From assembly GCA_029256565.1 (NCBI GenBank), contig JAQSXQ010000080.1:1-7088 (forward strand): a stretch of DNA of 7,088 nt, read 5' to 3'. The DNA is from Mycobacterium sp. Its GTDB lineage: Bacteria; Actinomycetota; Actinomycetes; Mycobacteriales; Mycobacteriaceae. Shown piece by piece: positions 1-5,630 of this stretch. The notes below the pieces were generated by a model. The model had not been told where the DNA came from. It saw nothing but the letters and a program-made list of their open reading frames with translations, and did no database searches. The translations under genes were made by a program, and so were the position numbers. Within the stretch, counting starts at the first letter, position 1. Each line of letters begins with the position of its first letter.

Positions 1-245
1 GCACGCTGCCCGAGTCGGAAGATCTCCCAGCCCAGCCGGTACTGGTTGGCGTTGAAGCGTTCGACGTAGCCGAGCGACGACAGCGAGTTGAGGTACCGCA
101 GCACCGTCGCTTCGTTCAGCTCTGTGCGCCTTGCGATTTCGGTCAGGTTTCCGACCTCGGAATCGGCCACGGCCGTGAGGATCCTTGCCGTGCGCTCGAC
201 GCCGATGAGAGTCGATGGCTTCTCCGAGACCGATGCTGTTTTCAC
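1..245 (-). CDS. IclR-family transcriptional regulator, N-terminal part (cut by window edge)
   Basis: The first 82 residues can be read; the ligand-binding domain lies outside the window. After a short polar tail (1-13) comes an IclR-type winged helix-turn-helix: helix 1 around 14-28 (GVERTARILTAV), helix 2 around 34-41 (LTEIARRT), recognition helix around 45-58 (EATVLRYLNSLSSLG), and the wing at 59-71 (YVERFNANQYRLG). In this family the N-terminal domain binds palindromic operators as a dimer, and the C-terminal domain senses a small catabolite. The GTG at 245-243 is chosen because an in-frame TGA lies directly upstream and no other start codon follows before the HTH. There is no Shine-Dalgarno sequence, and the transcript may be leaderless. 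The gene is divergent from the catabolic operon at 386, the usual arrangement for an IclR-type local regulator. The family call is firm; control of the neighbouring operon and of its own gene is inferred from the operator-like repeats between them. Confidence 0.9.
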   Translation of the reverse strand, partial: MKTASVSEKPSTLIGVERTARILTAVADSEVGNLTEIARRTELNEATVLRYLNSLSSLGYVERFNANQYRLGWEIFRLGQR

Positions 246-274
246 TCAGTGAAGGTTACCAGTACTCAGTGATC
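241..274. promoter_or_regulatory. Operator-like pair 1 (sites centred at 247 and 267)
   Basis: Two copies of ACTCAGTGA lie 20 bp apart, centre to centre. The first, TTCACTCAGTGAA at 241-253, is a palindrome with perfect 6-bp arms around a central C. The second has the full right half-site AGTGA but a degenerate left arm. The first copy covers the GTG start of the IclR gene and its presumed transcription start, so autorepression is likely. Both lie upstream of the -35 of the divergent operon (about -75 and -55), where IclR-family activators also bind. The repeats are seen directly; binding by this IclR protein is inferred. Confidence 0.6.
253..258 (-). promoter_or_regulatory. Possible -10 element of a leaderless IclR-gene transcript
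   Basis: On the minus strand, TAACCT (258 to 253) fits the mycobacterial TANNNT -10 pattern and ends seven bases before the GTG start at 245. Transcription could therefore begin at the start codon, which would explain the missing ribosome-binding site. No -35 match is visible. The motif is short and could be chance. Confidence 0.35.
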
Positions 275-286
275 GAGCCGTTCCTG

Positions 287-315
287 TTGACAGGTGGGTT
301 CGCACATCCTAGATT
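287..315 (+). promoter_or_regulatory. Sigma-A-type promoter of the catabolic operon
   Basis: A perfect -35 hexamer, TTGACA (287-292), is followed by a 17-bp spacer and the -10 TAGATT (310-315), which keeps the key T1, A2 and T6 positions. Transcription would start near 322, giving a leader of about 64 bases before the ATG at 386. The -35 sits inside the inverted repeat CCTGT-TG-ACAGG (283-294). The weak operator copy overlaps the predicted start site and the strong copy lies about 19 bases downstream, both positions suited to repression. Confidence 0.6.
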
Positions 316-350
316 TCATTCAGCGCAGTTAGTTATCACTCAGTGAAATA
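315..350. promoter_or_regulatory. Operator-like pair 2 (sites centred at 321 and 341)
   Basis: A strong site at 334-350 has the palindromic core TCACTCAGTGA (336-346). A degenerate copy at 315-327 keeps a left arm of TTCATT, one base from the consensus TTCACT, and a poorer right arm. Their centres are 20 bp apart, the same spacing as pair 1. The pair overlaps the predicted transcription start and early leader of the plus-strand operon, consistent with repression by the divergent IclR protein. The strong copy is clear; the degenerate copy is supported mainly by its matching spacing. Confidence 0.55.
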
Positions 351-385
351 CGGATCAGCGCAGTCCGTTCCTCGAAGGAGACGCG

Positions 386-1348
386 ATGCCCACCGCAGCC
401 GAAAGCCGTACCTCCAAGGTCGACGGAGCCAGCATCCTGGCCTCGCAAGATCTCTTGACGGCCGACGACTACGCCCTCACCCCGTCTACGAAGGCGTTCG
501 ACGACGGCGGGAAGTACCGACTGGAAATCTCTGGCGTCGAACGCCTCTCGACTCTCGAGGCGATGCTGGAAGAAGCCGATGCGCAAGGCGTCTTCGTCCA
601 CCGCGTCATCGCCTTCGGCGGCGGGACCACGCTGCTGACCACCAAGGAACTGAGCGACGTCGCCGCTCTGGCCGCCGAGCGCGCCATCGAACTGATCGCG
701 GTGCCCGGCCCGCGCACCGGCTGGGACCTCGGCCGTCAGGCACTGAGCACCGAGGGCCAGGCGGGTGGACGGCGCGTGCGCGGCCTCGACAACATCCGCT
801 ACCTGCTCGACGACTACCTCAGGATCTTCTCGACCGGCATTCGCGGCGTGTTGGTCTGGGACGAGGGCGTGCTCGACATCCTCAACAAGGCGCGCGATGC
901 CGGCCACATCCCCGCGGATGCGAAGTTCAAGATCTCCGTCTATGCGGGTCACGCGAACCCGGCGTCCATCCGGATCCTGCAGGATCTCGGCGCCGACAGC
1001 GTCAATCCCGTCGGCGACCTGTCCCGGCCGATGCTCGCCGCCATCAGGAACTCGGTCGACATCCCGCTCGACGTCTGGGCCGAGACCTTCGAGTCCTTCG
1101 GCGGGATGAACCGGCTCTGGGAGGCCGGCGACATCGCCCGCGTCGCAGGGCCGGTCTACTTCAAGATCGAGCCCGGCGAGTCCGAGGCCGTCATGTACAA
1201 CGGCTGGGTCCGCCCCGAGTTCCACTCGGAGTTGGTGCGCCACAAGGTCCGCCACGCCGCGATCCTCAACGAGCTGGTGCAGACCAGCGCCCCGGACGTG
1301 GCAGTGTCCCCCGCCCCGCGTACCGCCGCTCACGCGCTCACCAACTGA
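386..1348 (+). CDS. (beta/alpha)8-barrel-like protein of unknown function, first gene of the catabolic operon
   Basis: This is a 320-aa soluble protein with no signal peptide or membrane segment. The ATG at 386 has a strong GAAGGAG ribosome-binding site five bases upstream (374-380). I do not recognise a characterised family with confidence. The hydrophobic strand pattern suggests a TIM barrel of eight strands: 43-50 (KYRLEISG), 69-77 (FVHRVIAF), 101-108 (IELIAVPG), 154-160 (GVLVWDE), 181-190 (KISVYAGHA), 203-210 (DSVNPVG), 226-233 (PLDVWAE) and 256-264 (VYFKIEPG). Polar residues at strand ends (D159, E160, H189, D211, E233, K260, E262) could line an active site. The fold and some motifs faintly recall U32-peptidase-like barrels, but no such active site can be assigned. 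It occupies the slot where meta-cleavage operons usually carry the 2-hydroxypentadienoate hydratase, yet shows none of the MhpD/HpcG-family motifs. An enzyme supplying the aldolase substrate is the best guess. Confidence 0.8.
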   Translation: MPTAAESRTSKVDGASILASQDLLTADDYALTPSTKAFDDGGKYRLEISGVERLSTLEAMLEEADAQGVFVHRVIAFGGGTTLLTTKELSDVAALAAERAIELIAVPGPRTGWDLGRQALSTEGQAGGRRVRGLDNIRYLLDDYLRIFSTGIRGVLVWDEGVLDILNKARDAGHIPADAKFKISVYAGHANPASIRILQDLGADSVNPVGDLSRPMLAAIRNSVDIPLDVWAETFESFGGMNRLWEAGDIARVAGPVYFKIEPGESEAVMYNGWVRPEFHSELVRHKVRHAAILNELVQTSAPDVAVSPAPRTAAHALTN

Positions 1349-1375
1349 CTTCGAGAACGGGCGAACGGACGACGA

Positions 1376-2317
1376 GTGACTCGACGACATCTGGCCGCAA
1401 TCATCGGCTCGGGCAACATCGGCACCGACCTGATGACGAAACTGCGCCGCTCCAAGGTGCTCGACATCGCGGCGATGGCGGGAATCGACCCCGCCAGTGA
1501 CGGTCTCGCACGGGCATCGGCCCTCGACGTGGCCGTCACCGCCGGTGGTGTCGACGGGCTGCTGGAACTCGACGCATTCGACGACGTCGAGGTGGTGTTC
1601 GACGCCACCAGTGCCAGTGCCCACCACGTCAACGACGCCACGCTCGCCCGATCCGGCAAGCGCGTCGTCGACCTGACCCCCGCGGCGATCGGCCCCTTCG
1701 TGGTGCCCGCGGTCAACATGTCCCGCGTCACGGGGCACCGGAACCTCAACATGGTGACGTGCGGTGGTCAGGCCACCATTCCCGTCGTCGCCGCGATGGC
1801 CGGCGTCACCGCGGTCCACTACGCCGAGATCGTCGCGTCCATCTCGTCGCGATCGGCAGGCCCGGGAACCCGCGCCAACATCGACGAGTTCACCAGCACG
1901 ACGGCACGCGCCATCGAGATCGTGGGCGGCGCTGCCCGCGGCAAGGCCATCATCGTCCTCAACCCGGCCGAGCCGCCGATGCTGATGCGCGACACCGTCG
2001 CCGCGCTGGTGTCCGCGACCGACGAGGACGTGCTCGAGTCGGCAGTCACGGCCATGGTCGCCGACGTCGCGCGGTACGTGCCGGGATATCGCCTGGCGCA
2101 GCAGGTCCGCATCTCACCCGTCCCACAGGGTGACCCTCGGCGGCGGCTGGCCGGGGTTGCCGGTGACGGCGACCTGGCCCAGGTGACGGTCTTCCTCGAA
2201 GTGAAGGGCGCCGCCGACTACCTCCCGGCGTATGCGGGGAATCTCGACATCATGACCGCAGCCGCCGTTCGGGTCGGCGAACGGCTGGTCACCATGACGC
2301 CGGAGCCCGTCCGATGA
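1376..2317 (+). CDS. mhpF: Acetaldehyde dehydrogenase (acylating), MhpF/BphJ/DmpF type
   Basis: The enzyme oxidises a short aldehyde to its acyl-CoA with NAD+ and CoA, taking the aldehyde through a protein tunnel from the partner aldolase encoded next. The 313 residues match the family length. An N-terminal Rossmann motif, GSGNIGTDL, is at 11-19. IDPASDGLARA (37-47) and FDATSASAH (75-83) follow, and the catalytic cysteine is Cys129 in NMVTCGGQATIP, equivalent to Cys131/132 of BphJ/DmpF. SSRSAGPGTRANIDEFT (157-173) and NPAEPP (196-201) are also typical. The GTG at 1376 is used, with a weak GGA about six bases upstream, 27 bases after the barrel gene stops. The end overlaps the aldolase start by ATGA (2314-2317), which implies translational coupling. 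Actual aldehyde specificity (acetaldehyde, propanal or longer) cannot be read from sequence. The mhpF symbol is by family; bphJ, dmpF and hsaG are pathway-specific synonyms. Confidence 0.95.
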   Translation: MTRRHLAAIIGSGNIGTDLMTKLRRSKVLDIAAMAGIDPASDGLARASALDVAVTAGGVDGLLELDAFDDVEVVFDATSASAHHVNDATLARSGKRVVDLTPAAIGPFVVPAVNMSRVTGHRNLNMVTCGGQATIPVVAAMAGVTAVHYAEIVASISSRSAGPGTRANIDEFTSTTARAIEIVGGAARGKAIIVLNPAEPPMLMRDTVAALVSATDEDVLESAVTAMVADVARYVPGYRLAQQVRISPVPQGDPRRRLAGVAGDGDLAQVTVFLEVKGAADYLPAYAGNLDIMTAAAVRVGERLVTMTPEPVR

Positions 2318-3318
2318 CGACCGAGGTGTACGTCCAGGACGTCACGCTGCGCGACGGCATGCACGCCGTCGGTCACTCGTTCAGTCTGGCCAACGTCAGG
2401 CTGATCGCGGGCGCACTCGACGCGGCGGGTGTCGCGGCGATCGAGGTGGCGCACGGCGACGGTCTTGCCGGAGGCAGCCTCACCTATGGCGCAGGCGCGC
2501 ACGACGACGGAGCGTGGATCAGTGCGGCGGCCGATGTCGTCCAGAATGCCCGCCTGACAACCCTTCTCATTCCGGGGATCGGGACGCTGGACGACCTGCG
2601 CGCAGCCGCCGACCTCGGCGTGACCTCGGTACGGGTGGCCACCCACTGCACCGAGGCCGACATCGCCCGGCAGCACATCGGCACCGCACGGGACCTCGGT
2701 CTCGACGTCGCAGGCTTCCTCATGATGTCGCACCTCGCTCCACCCGACCGTCTCGCCGAGCAGGCGAAGGTCATGGAGGACGCAGGCGCCCAATGCGTCT
2801 ACGTCACCGACTCCGGTGGCCGGCTGACGATGACCGGCGTCCGGGACCGGGTGCGCGCCTACCGCGACGTGCTGGCACCGTCGACGTCCATCGGCGTGCA
2901 CGCACACCACAATCTGGCGCTGGGAGTGGCCAACTCGCTCGTCGCCGTCGACGAGGGCGCGCACCGGGTCGACGCTTCGCTCACGGGTCTCGGTGCGGGA
3001 GCGGGCAACTGCCCGTTGGAGGCGTTCGTCGCCGTCGCCGAACTCAACGGGTGGCGCCACGGTTGCGACCTGTACGCGCTGATGGACGCCGCCGACGACA
3101 TCGTGCGACCGCTGCAACAGCGACCGGTCCGGGTGGACCGCGAAACGCTGACGCTGGGCTTTGCCGGCGTGTACTCCAGTTTCCTCCTGCACGCCGAGCG
3201 CATCGCCGCCGACGTGGGCATCGAGACCCGCGACCTGCTCGTCGAAGCCGGCCGCAGGTCGATGGTCGGCGGCCAGGAGGACCTGCTCCTAGACCTCGCT
3301 CTCGACATGAGGAGGTGA
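2314..3318 (+). CDS. dmpG: 4-hydroxy-2-oxovalerate aldolase, class II metal-dependent (MhpE/DmpG/BphI type)
   Basis: The enzyme cleaves 4-hydroxy-2-oxovalerate, or a homologue, to pyruvate and an aldehyde that is channelled to the acylating dehydrogenase encoded just before it. The 334 residues match the usual length. An HMGL-like TIM barrel starts with TLRDGMHA (11-18), giving Arg13, metal ligand Asp14 and catalytic His17. HAHHN (196-200) provides metal ligands His196 and His198. FLMMSHLAPP (135-144) and YVTDSGG (163-169) are family signatures, and Tyr287 in GVYSSFLLHAER corresponds to BphI Tyr290. The C-terminal DmpG communication domain (about 270-334) ends in RRSMVGGQEDLL. Leu84 and Ile86 probably align with BphI Leu87 and Leu89, which line the aldehyde pocket, so a short alkyl substrate is plausible (inference). 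GGAG at 2302-2305 precedes the ATG, which overlaps the previous stop. All catalytic residues are intact. Confidence 0.95.
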   Translation: MTTEVYVQDVTLRDGMHAVGHSFSLANVRLIAGALDAAGVAAIEVAHGDGLAGGSLTYGAGAHDDGAWISAAADVVQNARLTTLLIPGIGTLDDLRAAADLGVTSVRVATHCTEADIARQHIGTARDLGLDVAGFLMMSHLAPPDRLAEQAKVMEDAGAQCVYVTDSGGRLTMTGVRDRVRAYRDVLAPSTSIGVHAHHNLALGVANSLVAVDEGAHRVDASLTGLGAGAGNCPLEAFVAVAELNGWRHGCDLYALMDAADDIVRPLQQRPVRVDRETLTLGFAGVYSSFLLHAERIAADVGIETRDLLVEAGRRSMVGGQEDLLLDLALDMRR

Positions 3319-3386
3319 GGGAGACCCCTAGCCGGGGCCTGGTCACCGCACCCTTCACACGCCCAAGACACGAGGAATGAACGACT
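3319..3386 (+). other. Aldolase-permease intergenic gap with a weak hairpin
   Basis: The 68-bp gap contains a short CCCC/GGGG hairpin (3325-3328 with 3334-3337, loop TAGCC) and an outer GGTGA/TCACC pairing (3314-3318 with 3343-3347). No T-run follows, so it does not look like a terminator; at most it could moderate read-through or mRNA stability. No promoter is evident. A GAGGA ribosome-binding site at 3372-3376 serves the permease ATG at 3387. The permease is therefore probably in the same transcript. Confidence 0.35.
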
Positions 3387-4937
3387 ATGGAGAACGTCAC
3401 TGCATCCTTGCCCCCGCGACGGCCGGCGCCACCGGCCGTCGATCCGTCACCGTCCGACACGTCGCCGCCTGCCGGGCGGCGCAACCATGGCCTGAGGGAG
3501 AACAGCCTCGGCGTGCCGAGCATCTTCTTCTACATCATCGCTGCGGCGTCGCCACTGACCGTCGTGGTCGCGCTCTACCCCATCATCATCGGCGCGGGCA
3601 ACGGCGTCGGCATGCCAGGGGCCTTCGTCATCGCCGCGGTGGTGCTGATGATCTTCGCCGTCGGATACGTCGCGATGAGCCGACACGTCACCAACGCAGG
3701 CGCCTTCTACGCCTACGTGACGCTCGGTCTCGGGCGGATCGCCGGGCTGGGATCGGCGTTCCTCGCGATCTTCGCCTACAACGCGATCCAAGCCGGTCTG
3801 TACGGCGGCTTCGGTTACTACGCCTCTGAGTTGCTCAACCCTCGGCTCGGTGTCGAAATACCCTGGTGGGTCTACGCGTTCGGCGCCCTGGTGCTGTGTC
3901 TGGGCCTCGGCGTCCAAGGCGTGCACTCCGGCGCCAAGGTCCTCGGGGTGTTCATGACGCTGGAAGTCACCGTGATCGCCATTCTCAGCGCGTTCAGCCT
4001 GTTCGGTGACGCCGTCCCCGTGTCGCAGTTCTCCTTCGAGCCGTTCGCGCCGAGCGTGGTGCTCGGCGGAGCACTCGGCGTCGCCCTGATGTTCGCGCAC
4101 GCCTCGTTCATCGGCTTCGAGGGATCGGCGATCTACGGCGAGGAGGCACGTGACCCGGCGCGCACCATCCCCCGCGCGACGTACCTGTCCATCGCGTTCA
4201 TGGGCGTCCTGTACGCGGTGTCGGGCTGGCTCATCATCAACGCGATGGGCATCGACGAGGTCGTCGGGATCGCCACCGAAACCGGGGGCAACTTCATCTT
4301 CGTGGCCAGCGACACCATCATCGGCCACAACGTCTCGCTGCTCTTCCAGATCCTGATCGTCACCGCGACGTTCGCGGCCATCGTCACCTTCCACAACAAC
4401 GTCGCCCGGTACATGTTCTCGCTCGGCAGGCAAGGGCTGATCTGGAAGCCACTGGGATGGACACTGCCCCGTCGCCAGACCCCGTGGGTCGCCGCGATCG
4501 CGCAGAGCGCGTCCGTCGGCATCGTGATCGCCCTGTTCGCACTCTTCGACCAGGACCCGTTCGCGACGCTGTTCACCTGGGCGACGGGCATCGGCACGGT
4601 CGGGGTGATTCTGTCCCAGCTCGTGGCGGGCATCGCGATCTTCGCGTTCTTTCGCAGGTCGAACGTCGACAAGCGGCGATGGAACACCGTGATCGCACCG
4701 CTGCTGGCGATCGTGGGGCTGGCCGGGTTCTTCGTCTTGACCCTCGACAGCCTCGACGTCCTGCTCGGCGTCCAGGGCACGATGGCCGCGGTCATGCTGT
4801 CGCTGGTGTTCATCGCGTTCCTGGCGGGCGCGGCCTACGGGCTCTACCTGCGGTTCGTCGCACCGGCGCGATACGAACTGGTCGGCCAGGCGCTCAACGA
4901 GCGCGACCTGGCCGAGCCTGCACCCGAAGCGTTTTAG
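3387..4937 (+). CDS. APC-superfamily amino acid/amine permease
   Basis: This 516-aa secondary transporter of the cytoplasmic membrane probably imports an amino acid or related amine by proton or ion coupling. A proline-rich cytoplasmic tail (about 1-38) precedes roughly twelve hydrophobic segments, near 45-70, 78-97, 118-135, 161-180, 185-206, 224-245, 265-287, 315-335, 367-388, 395-422, 433-453 and 463-488. The conserved APC signature after segment 6 is present: FIGFEGSAIYGEEARDPARTIPRA (241-264), shown here by its key residues F244, E245, E252, E253, D256, P257, P262 and R263. The broken segment 1 (IIAAASPLTVV, with GAGNGVG following) is where APC carriers bind the substrate backbone. The start has GAGGA ten bases upstream. 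Its place after the aldolase suggests it brings in the operon's substrate, arguing for a nitrogenous compound. The exact substrate cannot be assigned. Confidence 0.92.
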   Translation: MENVTASLPPRRPAPPAVDPSPSDTSPPAGRRNHGLRENSLGVPSIFFYIIAAASPLTVVVALYPIIIGAGNGVGMPGAFVIAAVVLMIFAVGYVAMSRHVTNAGAFYAYVTLGLGRIAGLGSAFLAIFAYNAIQAGLYGGFGYYASELLNPRLGVEIPWWVYAFGALVLCLGLGVQGVHSGAKVLGVFMTLEVTVIAILSAFSLFGDAVPVSQFSFEPFAPSVVLGGALGVALMFAHASFIGFEGSAIYGEEARDPARTIPRATYLSIAFMGVLYAVSGWLIINAMGIDEVVGIATETGGNFIFVASDTIIGHNVSLLFQILIVTATFAAIVTFHNNVARYMFSLGRQGLIWKPLGWTLPRRQTPWVAAIAQSASVGIVIALFALFDQDPFATLFTWATGIGTVGVILSQLVAGIAIFAFFRRSNVDKRRWNTVIAPLLAIVGLAGFFVLTLDSLDVLLGVQGTMAAVMLSLVFIAFLAGAAYGLYLRFVAPARYELVGQALNERDLAEPAPEAF

Positions 4938-4977
4938 CACCAACCTCTTTCACGATTCGCCGCGCGCCGACGCCCGA

Positions 4978-5023
4978 CGTTACGTACATTTGTCCGCAAC
5001 GATGCGTACGAATGTTCTTAACG
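4978..5023. promoter_or_regulatory. 46-bp imperfect palindrome, probable TetR operator and promoter region
   Basis: The segment is an inverted repeat centred at 5000/5001, with 18 of 23 arm positions complementary. The best blocks are CGTTA/TAACG at the ends (4978-4982 and 5019-5023), ACATT/AATGT (4986-4990 and 5011-5015) and CGCA/TGCG (4995-4998 and 5003-5006). It ends where the ribosome-binding site of the TetR gene begins, so a bound repressor would block that gene and the dehydrogenase after it. The length would suit two dimers, as known for QacR-type members of the family. TACATT (4985-4990) inside it could be a -10. The symmetry is observed; the binding protein is inferred. Confidence 0.6.
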
Positions 5024-5029
5024 AAGGAG
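5023..5029 (+). promoter_or_regulatory. Ribosome-binding site fixing the TetR start
   Basis: GAAGGAG stands five bases before the ATG at 5035. The upstream in-frame TTG (4990) has nothing comparable and lies inside the palindrome, so the shorter 197-aa protein is preferred. Confidence 0.75.
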
Positions 5030-5034
5030 TGGGC

Positions 5035-5628
5035 ATGGGTTCCGCACCGCGGCGGGCACGTCGACACGACCCGGACAGAAAGGAGCGCATCGTGGCCTCG
5101 GCCCTGGACGTACTCGCCCGCGACGGCGTGGCCGGCATCACGCACCGGGCCGTCGCCACGGCCGCCGACGTGCCACTGGGCTCGGTCACCTACCACTTCG
5201 CCACGCTGGACGACCTCGTCCAGCACGCGTTCGAGGCGCACGTCGACACGTTGGCCAGCCGGTTCGAAACCCGCCTGGCGGCGTGCGGCGATGGTGACGA
5301 CCTCATCGAGTGCATCGCCTCGGCGATCACCGACGACCTCGCGGGCCGTCCCAACGAACTCGCCGTCACCTACGAGCTGTACGGCGACGCAGTGCGCAGG
5401 CCAGATATCAGGCGCCTGACCCAGCGCTGGATGGAACGCGCCGAGGACGCCTTGGCGGAGCATTTCGACCGCACCACCGCGCGGCTCGTCGACGTCGTCG
5501 TCGAGGGTCTGATGGTGCATACGTCGATTGCGCAACAACCCATGTCGAAGAACGAAGTCCGCGCCCTGCTGACCATGGCGGCCGGCGGCGCACCCACCAC
5601 CGATACGACAACCACCACCGAGGAGTGA
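5035..5628 (+). CDS. TetR-family transcriptional regulator
   Basis: This is a 197-aa DNA-binding regulator. The N-terminal TetR helix-turn-helix spans about residues 15-62: RKERIVASALDVLARDGVAG, then ITHRAVATAADVPLGSVTYHF (35-55, shown by T36, A39, A42, V46, G49, Y53, F55). The VTYHF block resembles the YbjK/RcdA-like subgroup. The rest is a helical ligand-binding and dimerisation domain, ending in a Thr-rich tail (188-195). The ATG at 5035 is preferred because GAAGGAG (5023-5029) lies five bases upstream; an in-frame TTG at 4990 and GTG at 5029 would lack such a site. It is followed by the aldehyde dehydrogenase with only two bases between, so both are almost certainly cotranscribed. Autorepression through the palindrome directly upstream is likely. 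The inducer is unknown; an amine or aldehyde of the pathway is a guess from context. Confidence 0.93.
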   Translation: MGSAPRRARRHDPDRKERIVASALDVLARDGVAGITHRAVATAADVPLGSVTYHFATLDDLVQHAFEAHVDTLASRFETRLAACGDGDDLIECIASAITDDLAGRPNELAVTYELYGDAVRRPDIRRLTQRWMERAEDALAEHFDRTTARLVDVVVEGLMVHTSIAQQPMSKNEVRALLTMAAGGAPTTDTTTTTEE

Positions 5629-5630
5629 GC

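Noticed and set aside
737..752. CACTGAGCAC inside the barrel gene as a further IclR operator
   Set aside because: It matches only part of the motif, lacks the second arm and lies within coding sequence without a spaced partner. A chance match is likely.
329..1819. Long open frame of 496 codons on the minus strand across the barrel and dehydrogenase genes
   Set aside because: It is antisense to two well-supported genes, has low-complexity Asp/Gly/Val/Arg-rich composition, no family motif and no ribosome-binding site. Such frames are common opposite high-GC codon bias.
3321..3341. GC-rich hairpin after the aldolase as an intrinsic terminator
   Set aside because: The stem is only about four strong pairs and no T-tract follows. 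The permease starts soon after with no obvious promoter of its own.
3447..4943. Long open frame of 498 codons on the minus strand opposite the permease
   Set aside because: It reads as a charged, His/Arg/Asp-rich sequence with no fold pattern, while the plus strand encodes a clear twelve-segment permease. It is a mirror of membrane-protein codon usage.
4990..5034. TTG start at 4990 giving a 212-aa TetR protein
   Set aside because: It has no ribosome-binding site and would place coding sequence over the palindrome. The ATG at 5035 has GAAGGAG at ideal spacing, and the HTH begins at a normal distance from it.
5310..5630. N-terminal extension of the aldehyde dehydrogenase frame overlapping the TetR gene
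   Set aside because: The extension is Arg/His-rich shadow sequence of the TetR gene. Homologues begin near the ATG at 5631, which has GAGGAG just upstream.
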